Origin: JAZDEY01 sp043808325 [NCBI: Candidatus Eiseniibacteriota bacterium]
Lineage (GTDB): Bacteria; Arandabacterota; Arandabacteria; Arandabacterales
DNA: 64,000 nt
NCBI GenBank assembly: GCA_043808325.1
Contig: JAZDEY010000033.1
Coordinates: 1-64,000, forward strand
Direction of reading: 5' to 3'
The notes under the pieces are model-generated. The model made no database searches, had not been told where the DNA came from, and was given only the letters and a program-made list of their open reading frames with translations. Positions 43,236-52,453 of the stretch are shown here, piece after piece; position 1 is the stretch's first letter, and each line of letters begins with the position of its first letter. The position numbers were made by a program, and so were the translations under genes.

Positions 43236-44374
43236 TGAAGTACTTTCATCTCATCCTCGTGAACCTCAGACGCAAGAAGATGCGGACGGCGCTAACGGCG
43301 GGGTCCTTCCTGGTAGCGCTTTTTCTCTTCGGACTTCTTATGACCATCCGAACCGCTCTCACGGGTGGGGTCGACGTGGCCGGCGCGAACCGGCTGATCG
43401 TGCGCAACAAGGTGTCCCTCATCATGCCGCTGCCCTTCGCCTACCGGGACGAGATGCGGCAGCTGCCGCACGTCGCCGACGTCACCTTTGCCTGTTGGTT
43501 CGGGGGATACTACCAGGACGCGAAGAACTTCTTTGCCAATTACGCGATTGACACCGACACTTACCGCCGCGTCTATCCGGAATACATCCTATCCGACGAC
43601 CAGTGGAATGCCTTCCTGAACGACCGTCAAGGATGCATCATCAGTCCTCAGCTTGCGGCCCGTTTCGGCTTCAAGCTGGGCGACCGCATCCCCCTTGAGG
43701 GCACCATCTGGCGGGGGACCTGGGAACTCAACGTGCGCGGCATCTACGAGGTGCGGCGAAGAGAACTGGCGACCTCCGAGCTTTGGTTTCAGTATGCCTA
43801 CCTCGAGGAGCGAAGGCCCTTCATGAAGGGCACAGTGGGTTGGTACGTCATCCAGGTTGACGATCCCGAGAATGCAGTCGATGTGGCCCGCACCGTGGAC
43901 GAACGTTTCACGAATTCCCCCTATGAGACCAAGACTGAAACCGAGAAGGCATTTGCTGCCGGTTTTGCCAGCCAGATCGGCAACATCCGGCTGATAATTA
44001 TCTCAATCGGGAGCGTTGTGTTCTTTACCCTGCTCCTGGTGACCGGCAACTCGATGGCGATTGCCGTCCGCGAGCGGACCGGGGAGCTCGCCGTCATGAA
44101 GACCCTCGGGTTCACGGACATTTCGGTACTCATCCTGGTCCTCGCTGAATCGCTCATCGTAGCGGCAGCAGGCGCCGCAGCCGGGCTTATACTCGCCAAG
44201 GCCTTCACCCTGAGCGGCGACCCGACGCATGGAATGCTTCCCAATTTCTACCTTGGGAACAAGCAGATTGTTATGGGTTTTGGAATTGCGCTGCTGTCAG
44301 GCGCCGCAGCCGGGATCATCCCTGCAGTGGGTGCGATGCGCCTCAAGATCGTCGATGCCTTGAGGGGAGTCTGA
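43235..44374 (+). CDS. FtsX-type ABC permease 1
   Basis: 379 residues with the MacB/LolC plan: helix 1 near residue 20, a large periplasmic domain (about 45-250), then three helices (IIISIGSVVFFTLLLVTGNS and following). The segment AVRERTGELAVMKTLGF is the conserved cytoplasmic coupling loop. It probably pairs with the permease downstream to extrude lipoproteins, lipids or peptides. Confidence 0.92.
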   Translation: MKYFHLILVNLRRKKMRTALTAGSFLVALFLFGLLMTIRTALTGGVDVAGANRLIVRNKVSLIMPLPFAYRDEMRQLPHVADVTFACWFGGYYQDAKNFFANYAIDTDTYRRVYPEYILSDDQWNAFLNDRQGCIISPQLAARFGFKLGDRIPLEGTIWRGTWELNVRGIYEVRRRELATSELWFQYAYLEERRPFMKGTVGWYVIQVDDPENAVDVARTVDERFTNSPYETKTETEKAFAAGFASQIGNIRLIIISIGSVVFFTLLLVTGNSMAIAVRERTGELAVMKTLGFTDISVLILVLAESLIVAAAGAAAGLILAKAFTLSGDPTHGMLPNFYLGNKQIVMGFGIALLSGAAAGIIPAVGAMRLKIVDALRGV

Positions 44375-44376
44375 GC

Positions 44377-45549
44377 GTGCCGATACCTTTGGAATATAAC
44401 TTCCGGAGCATCATCAAGCGTTGGGTCTCAACCCTTGTCGCAGTCTTGAGCATTGCGGGCACGGTGGCCGTCTTCATCGTGATGCTGGCGATGGCCCAGG
44501 GATTCCGGGCGACGCTGGTTTCATCCGGCTCGCCCCAGAACGCCATAATCCTGCGGGGCGGGGCTGATGCCGAAATGATGAGCGCCATCATGCTCGACCA
44601 GGTCAAGGTGATTGCCGACGCACCGGGTGTTGCTCGCTCGGCCGGTGGGGATCCGCTGGTGAGCGCCGAGGTCGTGGTGATTGGGGCCTTTCCGCTGATC
44701 GCTTCCGGGTCTGACGCCAACGTTCAGATTCGAGGCATCTCACCGCTTGCCCTTGAGGTACGTCCCGACATCCGCATTGCCCAGGGACGGTTCCTGCAGA
44801 GCGGCCTCGCCGAGCTAGTGGTCGGCAAGAACGTGCCGGGCATTTACAAGGGTTTCGAGCTCGGCTCCAAGGTGAACTTCGGCGGCGGCACGTGGACCGT
44901 GGTTGGGGTCTTCGACGCCGGCAACAGCTCTTTCGATTCGGAGGTCTGGTGTGATGCGAGCGTGCTCAACCAGATCTACAAACGTCCCACCAATGTCTTC
45001 CAGTCGGTCACCGCGCGGCTATCATCCCCGGCCGGTTTGCAGCAGTTCAAGGATGCCCTCACGAGCGACCCGCGCCTCACGGTTGATGTTTTCCAAGAGC
45101 GGGCGTGGTACGCCGAACAGTCGCGCACGGTGGCTATGGTGATCCGCACGCTCGGCTTCCTGGTCGCCGCGGTGATGGCGGTGGGAGCCGTATTCGCCGC
45201 CTCGAATACCATGTACTCGGCGGTCGCGGCACGGTCCTCGGAGATCGGCACACTTAAAGCCCTTGGGTTCGGCCCAGGAAGCGTTGTGGCCTCATTCTTG
45301 ACTGAGTCGATGATCATCGCCCTCTCTGGAGGCGCACTCGGCTGCCTGGCGGCTCTGCCCTTCAACGGGTTCACAGCGGGTACGATGAACTGGGCGAGTT
45401 TCTCTTACCTGGCGTTTTCCTTCCGCGTGACGCCGGCGATCCTGGGAACCGGTATTGCCTTTGCGGTGCTCATGGGTGTGATCGGCGGGCTTCCGCCTGC
45501 GGTGCGCGCTGCGCGCCTGCCGGTAGTCGTGGCGCTGCGGGAACTATGA
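44377..45549 (+). CDS. FtsX-type ABC permease 2
   Basis: 390 residues, same plan as the upstream permease: N-terminal helix, periplasmic domain, three C-terminal helices and the coupling loop AARSSEIGTLKALGF. GTG start two bases after the previous stop. Together with the adaptor and ATPase it makes a heteromeric MacAB- or LolCDE-like exporter; the substrate is not evident. The 75 bp after it show no clear terminator. Confidence 0.92.
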   Translation: MPIPLEYNFRSIIKRWVSTLVAVLSIAGTVAVFIVMLAMAQGFRATLVSSGSPQNAIILRGGADAEMMSAIMLDQVKVIADAPGVARSAGGDPLVSAEVVVIGAFPLIASGSDANVQIRGISPLALEVRPDIRIAQGRFLQSGLAELVVGKNVPGIYKGFELGSKVNFGGGTWTVVGVFDAGNSSFDSEVWCDASVLNQIYKRPTNVFQSVTARLSSPAGLQQFKDALTSDPRLTVDVFQERAWYAEQSRTVAMVIRTLGFLVAAVMAVGAVFAASNTMYSAVAARSSEIGTLKALGFGPGSVVASFLTESMIIALSGGALGCLAALPFNGFTAGTMNWASFSYLAFSFRVTPAILGTGIAFAVLMGVIGGLPPAVRAARLPVVVALREL

Positions 45550-45624
45550 GTAACTGCGGAGGGCTCCGGTTCACGACCCAAATTACGCGGTTTTCCGATT
45601 GTCCGACTGGCCGGCCGGCACGGA

Positions 45625-46671
45625 TCAGGACCTGAGCCTGAGGAGGCCCTCTTTGAAGGGGCGCTTCACCAGGCCCTTCTCGGTGATTATCCCGGTCACC
45701 AAGTCGGCAGGTGTGACATCAAAGGCCGGGTTCAGGGCAGGGACGCCCTCGGGCGTAATCAGCTTGCCGGCCAGGTGAGTGACCTCCGAAGGGTCACGTT
45801 CCTCGATCGGTATGTCCTCTCCTCTTTCAAGGTTGAAGTCCACGGTCGAGAGGGGAGCAACCGCATAGAAGGGTACGCCGTTGGCCTTGGCGGAAAGGGC
45901 CACACCGTAGGTGCCGATCTTATTTGCGAAATCGCCGCTTAAGGTGATTCGATCCGATCCTACGAAGACAAGATTCACTTTGCCTCTTGCCATGAGCAGG
46001 TGACACGCGGAATCGCATATCACGGTGACATCGATGCCGGCACGCTTAAGCTCCCAGGCCGTGAGGCGCGCGCCCTGTAGGAGAGGTCGGGTCTCGTCGG
46101 CCAGCACCTTGAATTTGACTCCGCGTTGGTGAGCCACATACATCGGGGCCACCGCCGTTCCAAAACCCGAGGTCGCAAGACCGCCGGCGTTACAGTGAGT
46201 GAGCAAAGTCATACCATCCTTGACGAGTTCCGCCCCGATCTCCCCCATGCGTCGTCCCGTCTCAAGATCATCTTCATAGATTGCGAGCGCTTCGCGGACG
46301 AGCTCATCTGACAAGTCGCGAGGGCTACGCCCCGCATTCGATTCGAGCACGGCGGACATCCGTTTGAGGGCCCAGAAGAGGTTCGACGCCGTGGGCCGGG
46401 TGGCGCGGATCAACTGGATTGCCTCCTGTACCTTCTGCCTGAACTCTTTCTCACCCGAAGCCAGCCGGCGCCGCGACTCCGCAGCCACACCCATTGCTGC
46501 AGCAACCCCGATCAAGGGAGCGCCACGCAAGGCCATGCTGCAGATTGCACCGGCCACCTCCTCGGCACTCTTAAGGTCAAGCCGGATTTCGCGGCCCGGC
46601 AATTCCCGTTGATCGATGATTCGCACCCGATCCTCGGACCATTCGATGGGTTTGACGGGTAGTTCAAGCAT
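45625..46671 (-). CDS. mtnA: S-methyl-5-thioribose-1-phosphate isomerase
   Basis: 348 residues, eIF2B-related fold. It isomerises methylthioribose-1-phosphate in methionine salvage. The catalytic-site block HCNAGGLATSGFGTAVAP, ADETRPLLQGARLTAWEL and VGSDRITLSGD with FANKIGTY are typical. No other methionine-salvage gene is nearby, so it may work with promiscuous partners. It is last in a minus-strand run with yjbQ, three bases apart. Confidence 0.95.
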   Translation of the reverse strand: MLELPVKPIEWSEDRVRIIDQRELPGREIRLDLKSAEEVAGAICSMALRGAPLIGVAAAMGVAAESRRRLASGEKEFRQKVQEAIQLIRATRPTASNLFWALKRMSAVLESNAGRSPRDLSDELVREALAIYEDDLETGRRMGEIGAELVKDGMTLLTHCNAGGLATSGFGTAVAPMYVAHQRGVKFKVLADETRPLLQGARLTAWELKRAGIDVTVICDSACHLLMARGKVNLVFVGSDRITLSGDFANKIGTYGVALSAKANGVPFYAVAPLSTVDFNLERGEDIPIEERDPSEVTHLAGKLITPEGVPALNPAFDVTPADLVTGIITEKGLVKRPFKEGLLRLRS

Positions 46672-46674
46672 TGG

Positions 46675-47094
46675 TCACTCCCCCATAACCTGGACGACCA
46701 CCTTACGCCTTCTTGGCCGGTTGTCGAAATCGACGACCACGATTTGCTGCCACGTGCCCGTAATCAGGCTGCCGCCTGAGAAGGGCACCGAGAGCGAAGC
46801 CTTAAGCAACGCGGCCCTCACGTGGGAGAAACCGTTGCCGTCGCCCCACCGGCTGTCGTGATCATAGCTTATGTTCCTCGGGACGAGCCTCTCGAAGGCG
46901 GCTTTCAAGTCGGCGACAAGGCCCGACTCGTATTCGACAGTTGTGACACCGGCAGTCGCTCCGGGCACAAAGACGGTCGCGAGCCCATCCTTGAGCCCCG
47001 ACTGGCGCACGAACTCCTGCACTTCCTCCGTAACATCGATGACATCGCAATAACCCTTGGTGCTGACCTGGAAGTCATAATTGAAGACCGGCAT
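46675..47094 (-). CDS. yjbQ: YjbQ/UPF0047 family protein
   Basis: 139 residues, full-length. Conserved motifs: DVTEEVQEFV, FVPGATAGVTTVE, DHDSRWGDGNGFSHVRA and LITGTWQQIVVVDFDNRPRRR. Family members bind metal and can replace thiamine-phosphate synthase weakly; the true role is unsettled. It precedes mtnA in the same direction. Confidence 0.95.
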   Translation of the reverse strand: MPVFNYDFQVSTKGYCDVIDVTEEVQEFVRQSGLKDGLATVFVPGATAGVTTVEYESGLVADLKAAFERLVPRNISYDHDSRWGDGNGFSHVRAALLKASLSVPFSGGSLITGTWQQIVVVDFDNRPRRRKVVVQVMGE

Positions 47095-47159
47095 TGCTGA
47101 CCACTCCCATCAATCGCGGCGCGAAGCCCGCGTGCACGCGTCGCCTAAGCGACCATCCT

Positions 47160-47765
47160 TTACTTTCGCTTCTCCGTGATCTTCTCAAGTTCCCGCACGA
47201 GATACAAGAGTCTCACAAGTGGGAGCCCGACCACGTTGAAGTAGCAGCCGTTCACTTTCTCGACTATGGCCGCCCCGTAGCCCTGGATCCCGTAAGAGCC
47301 CGCTTTGTCCATAGGCTCTTCGGTCGCGATATAAGCATCGATCTCGGAGCCGGTCATGCGCCTTATCTTGACCAGGCTGCGTTCGTAACCTCGCACCTCG
47401 CTGCCCGTGGCCGCATCGATGAGGGCAAGACCCGTATAGACCTGGTGCCAGTGTCCCGCGAGCCTCCGGAGCATGCGCTTGGCATCGGCCTTGTTGCGAG
47501 GCTTCTCCAGGATGTCTTTATCCAGAACCACGATAGTATCGGCACCCAAAATGATGCCGCGCGCAACTTCGGGCCGCACCGAGCGGGCTTTTAGGCTTGC
47601 CAGCCGGAGCACGTGTTTCACGGGATTCTCGTGGGCGTGATCTTCCTCCCTCAGCCGAGGAACGATCACCTTGTGTCTTATGCCCACGAGGCCCAGAAGA
47701 TAGCGCCGCCGCGGCGATTGCGACGCAAGTATGATTCGCTTGTCGAAAAACGGGAAAGGTTTCAA
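47160..47765 (-). CDS. maf: Maf-like nucleotide pyrophosphatase
   Basis: 201 residues. It hydrolyses non-canonical or dTTP/UTP-type nucleotides. The opening IILASQSPRRRYLLGLVGI, the ADTIVVLDKDILEKP metal site and the QVYTGLALID segment are diagnostic. It starts seven bases after the dtd stop, part of the rel-pgeF-dtd-maf run. Confidence 0.95.
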   Translation of the reverse strand: MKPFPFFDKRIILASQSPRRRYLLGLVGIRHKVIVPRLREEDHAHENPVKHVLRLASLKARSVRPEVARGIILGADTIVVLDKDILEKPRNKADAKRMLRRLAGHWHQVYTGLALIDAATGSEVRGYERSLVKIRRMTGSEIDAYIATEEPMDKAGSYGIQGYGAAIVEKVNGCYFNVVGLPLVRLLYLVRELEKITEKRK

Positions 47766-47772
47766 ATTGGGA

Positions 47773-48210
47773 TCACCGCTCGAGAATCAAAGTGACCGGA
47801 CCATCGTTGGCGATCTCGACCAGCATCTTGGCCTGAAACTTGCCGGTCTCGACCTCTACGCCTTCTTCACGCATAGCATTCACAAAGACTTGGTAAAGCG
47901 GTTCGGCAATCTCGGGTGGCGCCGAATCCGCAAAGCTCGGCCGCTTGCCCTTGGAGCAGTCGCCGTAGAGCGTGAACTGGGAGACCACGATCGCCTTGCC
48001 GCCGACATCACTGAGTCCGAGATTCATAAGACCTGCTTCATCCTCAAAGACTCTCAAGCCCGCGCACTTCTTGGCGAGCCACCGTGCAGTCTCCTCGGTA
48101 TCTCCCCGAGCCACTCCCAGCAAGATCACAAAACCCTTCTCGATCCGGGCAATCGTCTCGCCCTCGACCATGACCCTCCCATGTTTCACCCTCTGGACAA
48201 CTGCCCTCAA
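47773..48210 (-). CDS. dtd: D-aminoacyl-tRNA deacylase
   Basis: 145 residues, the usual size. It removes D-amino acids from mischarged tRNAs. The two conserved active-site motifs are present: SQFTLYGDC (SQxTL) and NDGPVT near the C-terminus. Confidence 0.96.
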   Translation of the reverse strand: MRAVVQRVKHGRVMVEGETIARIEKGFVILLGVARGDTEETARWLAKKCAGLRVFEDEAGLMNLGLSDVGGKAIVVSQFTLYGDCSKGKRPSFADSAPPEIAEPLYQVFVNAMREEGVEVETGKFQAKMLVEIANDGPVTLILER

Positions 48211-48231
48211 GGCCCACCTCCGAATTCCACC

Positions 48232-49089
48232 TTACCCGCTAAGCCCGAGAACGGCTACTATCCTGCCGCAACTGTTACCGTCCCGGCGATACGAAGGCAA
48301 CGCACGCTTACCAGCATACTTCTGGCACGAGGTACAGGTCTTGTCAATTGAAATCCTGGATGTATCGACGCCCTCGCCGGCGAGCCGCGCAGCGACCACC
48401 TGTTTGAGATCGAAGAAGGTTGCGCCGCGTCTCGCTTGCGAAAAGCGGCTTACTTCATCGGAGGGGAATTCCCGCAAGAGATCGCCGCCGACCTCGTAGC
48501 AGCACCGGCCAATGCCCGGACCTATGAGGCAGCGCGTCGTCCGAGGATCACCGCCAAGCTTCCTCAGGGACCCTACGAGCTCCTCCACTATGCCCGAGGC
48601 GATGCCTTTCCAACCGCAATGCGCGACACCGATTACACGGTTGGCGATGTCGGCCGCAAACAGCGGGATGCAATCGGCTACGCTGACACCGATCACGACG
48701 TCGGTCCGGTTGGTAGCCAGGCCGTCACAGACCAGGGTGTTCGGATCAGGATAGGCGCTATCGGCATCAGTCGTTCGGATCACATTGCCGTGAACCTGGC
48801 GCGGCAGCAGGATCGCGACACCGGATGCTTGGCCAGGATCCGGCACCGGTTCTGGGGCCGGTCGCTTGGCCGCGGGCGGGACAAGGAGATGCCTTCTCAG
48901 GAAGTCCGCAGCGACTCCGGTCCACCTATCGTACGGCACTCCGGAATCGAACTCTTCGAAGACCACGATACCGTGAACCAGCCCCGGGGAGCACAGTTCA
49001 GGATAGGTAAGCCAAATCCTGCCTTCACGCCTGGAATCCTCCGGTTGGGTCACGCGCGGCTCAGCGAGCCGCGGCTCGGCGTCGCTCAC
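48232..49089 (-). CDS. pgeF: Peptidoglycan editing factor / YfiH-type multicopper-oxidase-like protein
   Basis: 285 residues. Active-site residues of the family are visible: His in RQVHGNVI, Cys in VADCIPLF and His in VAHCGWKG. Members act on purine nucleosides or edit peptidoglycan precursors. GTG start in a GTGA four-base overlap with the rel stop. The N-terminal 50 residues are longer than usual. Confidence 0.93.
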   Translation of the reverse strand: MSDAEPRLAEPRVTQPEDSRREGRIWLTYPELCSPGLVHGIVVFEEFDSGVPYDRWTGVAADFLRRHLLVPPAAKRPAPEPVPDPGQASGVAILLPRQVHGNVIRTTDADSAYPDPNTLVCDGLATNRTDVVIGVSVADCIPLFAADIANRVIGVAHCGWKGIASGIVEELVGSLRKLGGDPRTTRCLIGPGIGRCCYEVGGDLLREFPSDEVSRFSQARRGATFFDLKQVVAARLAGEGVDTSRISIDKTCTSCQKYAGKRALPSYRRDGNSCGRIVAVLGLSG

Positions 49090-51254
49090 TGCTCACCCGC
49101 CTCGCCTTTCCTCGCCACCTCGCGCACGCCTTTGATCTTGGATAGGGCCTTGATCACGCTGTGGAGTTGCCGGAGGTTCTTGACTTCCACGATGAAGGTC
49201 CCCGTGCACAGGGCGCCGCGGTTCGCCATCTGCATATCGGAGATGTTGGCCTGCTCGTCGGCAATCGCCTTTGCAATTTCCACGAGCAGGTTCCGTCTGT
49301 CTTCGCTCGTAAGACTCACTTTGACCGAGAAGGTTTGATCGCGGTCGGTATCCCAGTCTGCCTGCACGATTCGCTCCTCGGGCACACCCTGCTTGAAAAT
49401 GTTCTGGCAGATCTCTCGGTGAACCGATATGCCCCTGCCCTTGGTTATCACGCCGACCACCGGATCCCCGGGAACCGGCTGGCAGCACTTGGCGAACCTT
49501 ATCAGGATGTCATCCATTCCCTGGATCCTGATGCCATGAAGGGGCCGGACCCGAGATGGTCCCTTGGCAGGCACAGGTTCTTTCTTCTTTGCGGGATAGA
49601 TCTTGCGCAGGACCTGATGGCAGGAGATCTCACCGCAGCCGATCGCAAAAAGGAAATCTTCATGGTCATCTTTTCCGAACGACTGGGCCACGTCTTTGAG
49701 TTCCTTCTCAGAGGGAGTGGGCTTCCGCGCTTTTCGGAACTCGCGCTGGAGCGACTCCAGGCCGAGGCTCACGCTCTGTTTGTAGCCCTTGGCCTTGAGC
49801 CAGCGGTTTATCCGCGAACGGGCCCCCGCGGTCTTGACGATCTTCAGCCAGTCCCGGCTGGGCTGGGCATTGGCCTGGGTTATGATCTCAACGGTGTCAC
49901 CGTTCTTGAGCTCGTGATTGAGGGGCACGAGCTTCCCTTTGACTTTCGCGCCCACGCACTGGTTCCCGACCTGGGTGTGGACGGCATATGCGAAGTCTAT
50001 CGGGGTCGCTCCCCGCGGCAGATTTTTGAGAGCTCCCTTGGGTGTAAATACAAAGATTTCATCATGATAGAGGTCAGCCTTAAGGGAATACATAAACTCG
50101 CTGGGATCGGTCAGATCCTGCAACCACTCAAGGGTCCGCCGGAGCCACGCCAGCTGGTCATCCATCTTCCGGTCGGCCTCACCGCCGTCTTTGTAGCGCC
50201 AGTGGGCTGCGATTCCCTCCTCCGCGGTCTTGTGCATTTCGCGGGTGCGTATCTGGATCTCCACCATCTCACCCCGCGGCCCGATCACCGTCGTATGGAG
50301 CGACCTGTACATATTCTGCTTGGGGATCGCAATGAAGTCCTTGATGCGGTCCAGGACAGGGGTGTAGTTCGCGTGGACCACGCCCAAGGCCTTATAGCAC
50401 TCGGAGATATCGTTAACGATAACCCGGACCGCAAGCAGATCGAAGATGTCCTCGATCGGTCTTCCCTGGCTCTTCATTTTCATGTAGATGCTGTAGAAGT
50501 GTTTGGGCCGCCCGGCAATCTCGGCATCGATTCCAGCAGATCTGAGTTTCTCAAGCAGAGGCCCGGTGAGCTCGTCGATGAAGGTCTCCCTGTCCTTGCG
50601 GCTGTGGGCAACCTGGTCGGCCAGCTGGTCGTAAGTCTCAGGTTCAAGGTACTTGAGCGAGAGATCCTCAAGCTCCCACTTGATCTTGGCTATCCCCAAC
50701 CGGTGCGCAAGCGGAGCGAATACGTCAAGCGTCTCCCTCGCGATCCGGCGGCGGTCAGGCTCGGGAAGATACTGAAGCGTCCTCATGTTATGGAGCCTGT
50801 CGGCGAGCTTAATCAGAATCACCCGCACATCCTTAGCCATCGAGATCAGCATCTTGCGGTATTTCTCCATCTGCTCCTGCTCGGGGCTCTCAAAACTCAT
50901 GGCACTGATGTGGGTGACGCCGTCGACGATTGCTCCGATCTCCTCTCCGAACTTCTCCCTGACCTCATTGAGTCCCACGGGAGTATCTTCAACGATGTCG
51001 TGCAAGAGCCCGCAAACCATGGTCACCGAATCGAGACGCAGACCCGCCAGGTTGCGCGCCACTTCGACGCAGTGGGTGACGTAGGGATCGCCTGACATGC
51101 GTAGCTGGCCGTCGTGGGCACGGGCGCTAAACAGATAGGCTCGTCGTATGAGGTCCTTGTCGGCTCCGGGGCGGAGCCTGTCGATGTCGGCGAGCAGCGC
51201 CTCGACGCTAAAATCCTGAGGGGAATTGTTCTTTTGGCTTGGATCCTCAGTCAT
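49086..51254 (-). CDS. rel: Bifunctional (p)ppGpp synthetase/hydrolase (Rel/SpoT)
   Basis: 722 residues: HD hydrolase (about 30-200, with GDPYVTHC and LLHDIVEDT intact), synthetase (about 230-370, RGEMVEIQIRTREMH), TGS (about 390-450, FVFTPKGALKNLP), helical/zinc-finger region (FAKCCQPVPGDPVVG) and C-terminal ACT. Both active sites look functional, so it can make and degrade the stringent-response alarmone. First gene of the run to mtnA. No second synthetase occurs in the window. Confidence 0.96.
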   Translation of the reverse strand: MTEDPSQKNNSPQDFSVEALLADIDRLRPGADKDLIRRAYLFSARAHDGQLRMSGDPYVTHCVEVARNLAGLRLDSVTMVCGLLHDIVEDTPVGLNEVREKFGEEIGAIVDGVTHISAMSFESPEQEQMEKYRKMLISMAKDVRVILIKLADRLHNMRTLQYLPEPDRRRIARETLDVFAPLAHRLGIAKIKWELEDLSLKYLEPETYDQLADQVAHSRKDRETFIDELTGPLLEKLRSAGIDAEIAGRPKHFYSIYMKMKSQGRPIEDIFDLLAVRVIVNDISECYKALGVVHANYTPVLDRIKDFIAIPKQNMYRSLHTTVIGPRGEMVEIQIRTREMHKTAEEGIAAHWRYKDGGEADRKMDDQLAWLRRTLEWLQDLTDPSEFMYSLKADLYHDEIFVFTPKGALKNLPRGATPIDFAYAVHTQVGNQCVGAKVKGKLVPLNHELKNGDTVEIITQANAQPSRDWLKIVKTAGARSRINRWLKAKGYKQSVSLGLESLQREFRKARKPTPSEKELKDVAQSFGKDDHEDFLFAIGCGEISCHQVLRKIYPAKKKEPVPAKGPSRVRPLHGIRIQGMDDILIRFAKCCQPVPGDPVVGVITKGRGISVHREICQNIFKQGVPEERIVQADWDTDRDQTFSVKVSLTSEDRRNLLVEIAKAIADEQANISDMQMANRGALCTGTFIVEVKNLRQLHSVIKALSKIKGVREVARKGEAGEQ

Positions 51255-51404
51255 GGTAGACCTTACTGTAATCGGCTCGGGCGCATGCTACAAGAAGAAT
51301 ATCGGAAACGGCAGGCCCCGGCGGAAGTGAAAACTCGCCTGCTGAGGCGCAGCATGGGCACGAGCCGCAAGGAGGCGCACTCGTCACAGGAGGCGCGATA
51401 GAGT

Positions 51405-51795
51405 GCGGAAGCCGGAGCAGGTAGTAAGCCGAGTTCTGTCGTGACGGCGCGGCGTCCGCTCGCCGGCTGCCACCGGTGATCATTACTCTGGGATGCGAGT
51501 CTCCTCGCACCTCAAGCGACCCTACCCGGGAATCATAGCGAAGCGGGCCACTTCTCTTCCCCTATTTGGTCTTGCTCCAGGCGGGGTTTACCAAGCTACC
51601 CCTGTCGCCAGAGGTACTGGTGAGCTCTTACCTCACCTTTTCACCCTTACCAGCCGAAGCTGGCGGTATGTTTTCTGTGGCACTTTCCTTAGGATTGCTC
51701 CCACTGGGTGTTATCCAGCGCCCTGCCCTCTGGAGCTCGGACTTTCCTCACACAGGACGAGCCTGTGCGCGACCACCTAACCTACTCCGGCCTCC
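51405..51795 (-). ncRNA. rnpB: RNase P RNA (bacterial type A)
   Basis: About 390 nt on the minus strand. The P4-forming motif GAGGAAAGTCCGAGCTC is at about 51752-51736, and the 3' P4 partner region ACAGAACTCGGCTTAC is near 51438-51423. Helix P1 closes the molecule: GCCGGAGTAGG (51790-51780) pairs with CCTGCTCCGGC (51421-51411). It trims 5' leaders of tRNAs. The ends are estimated from P1. Its promoter is not obvious. Confidence 0.95.
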
Positions 51796-51802
51796 ATCTC
51801 AG

Positions 51803-51885
51803 GTGAAGTTACTATCATCTGCGTGAAGTTGCTACAGTCTCTGTGACGCTGCCTCAAACTGCGCGATACCGTGCTCACTTGCGCG
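51803..51885. repeat. Degenerate 20-bp-period tandem repeat upstream of rnpB
   Basis: Units begin at 51803, 51823, 51843, 51863 and 51883 (GTGAAGTTAC, GTGAAGTTGC, GTGACGCTGC, GCGATACCGT, GCGATGCGAC). Three of the five are preceded by TGC. The period is exactly 20 bp, about two helical turns. The last units enter the 3' end of the RNase HI gene. Confidence 0.45.
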
Positions 51886-52453
51886 ATGCGACCGCCAGAT
51901 TGGCGAGTCGATCCGCCTCTTTATTGTCGGCCCGACCAATCGCTTTGATGTCGAAACTCTCGAATTGCGTCGTCAGCTGTTTGAGGTTCCAGTAGAGCGT
52001 CGCGAGGTTCGGGCTTTTGACCTTATACCCACCCTTAATCTGATTGGCCAAGAGGGTGCTGTCAACTCTTAATTCGATTGCGCGCACGCCCAGCTCCAGG
52101 GCGCGCGTGAGGGCCAGGATCGCACCCTCGTACTCCGCCACGTTGTTGGTGGCCTGGCCCAGGTACTTGTGATCCTCAAGCACGACTTCACCGGCCTCGT
52201 CCACGAGGAGCACTCCGCAGCCGGCATGTCCGGGATTGCCGATCGAGGCCCCATCGGAGTAGGCTATGATGCGTCCGATCGGGCCCGCACCGCGGGTCTG
52301 GCCCTTCTTGGAACGGGCAGGCGTGTGCTCGGCAAGCGCAAAGATCTCGTCTGCGAGAGCCTTGCGCGAGGGGTAACCGGCTTCCTTCCATATGTCGGCC
52401 AGGGCTTGCCCTCCGGCAAGCAGCCTCAGGGCGCAGGAGATATCGCCGCTCAA
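51875..52453 (-). CDS. RNase HI-family protein with N-terminal extension
   Basis: 192 residues. The RNase H domain (about 60-190) has the acidic residues in place: SDGASIGNPG, NVAEYEGAI, LRVDSTLL and GRADNKEADRLAN. This is the compact RNase HI type that lacks the basic protrusion. It should degrade RNA in RNA-DNA hybrids. About 55 N-terminal residues form an unassigned helical region. The TTG start lies in a TTGA overlap with the zinc-ribbon gene. Confidence 0.9.
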   Translation of the reverse strand: MSGDISCALRLLAGGQALADIWKEAGYPSRKALADEIFALAEHTPARSKKGQTRGAGPIGRIIAYSDGASIGNPGHAGCGVLLVDEAGEVVLEDHKYLGQATNNVAEYEGAILALTRALELGVRAIELRVDSTLLANQIKGGYKVKSPNLATLYWNLKQLTTQFESFDIKAIGRADNKEADRLANLAVASRK

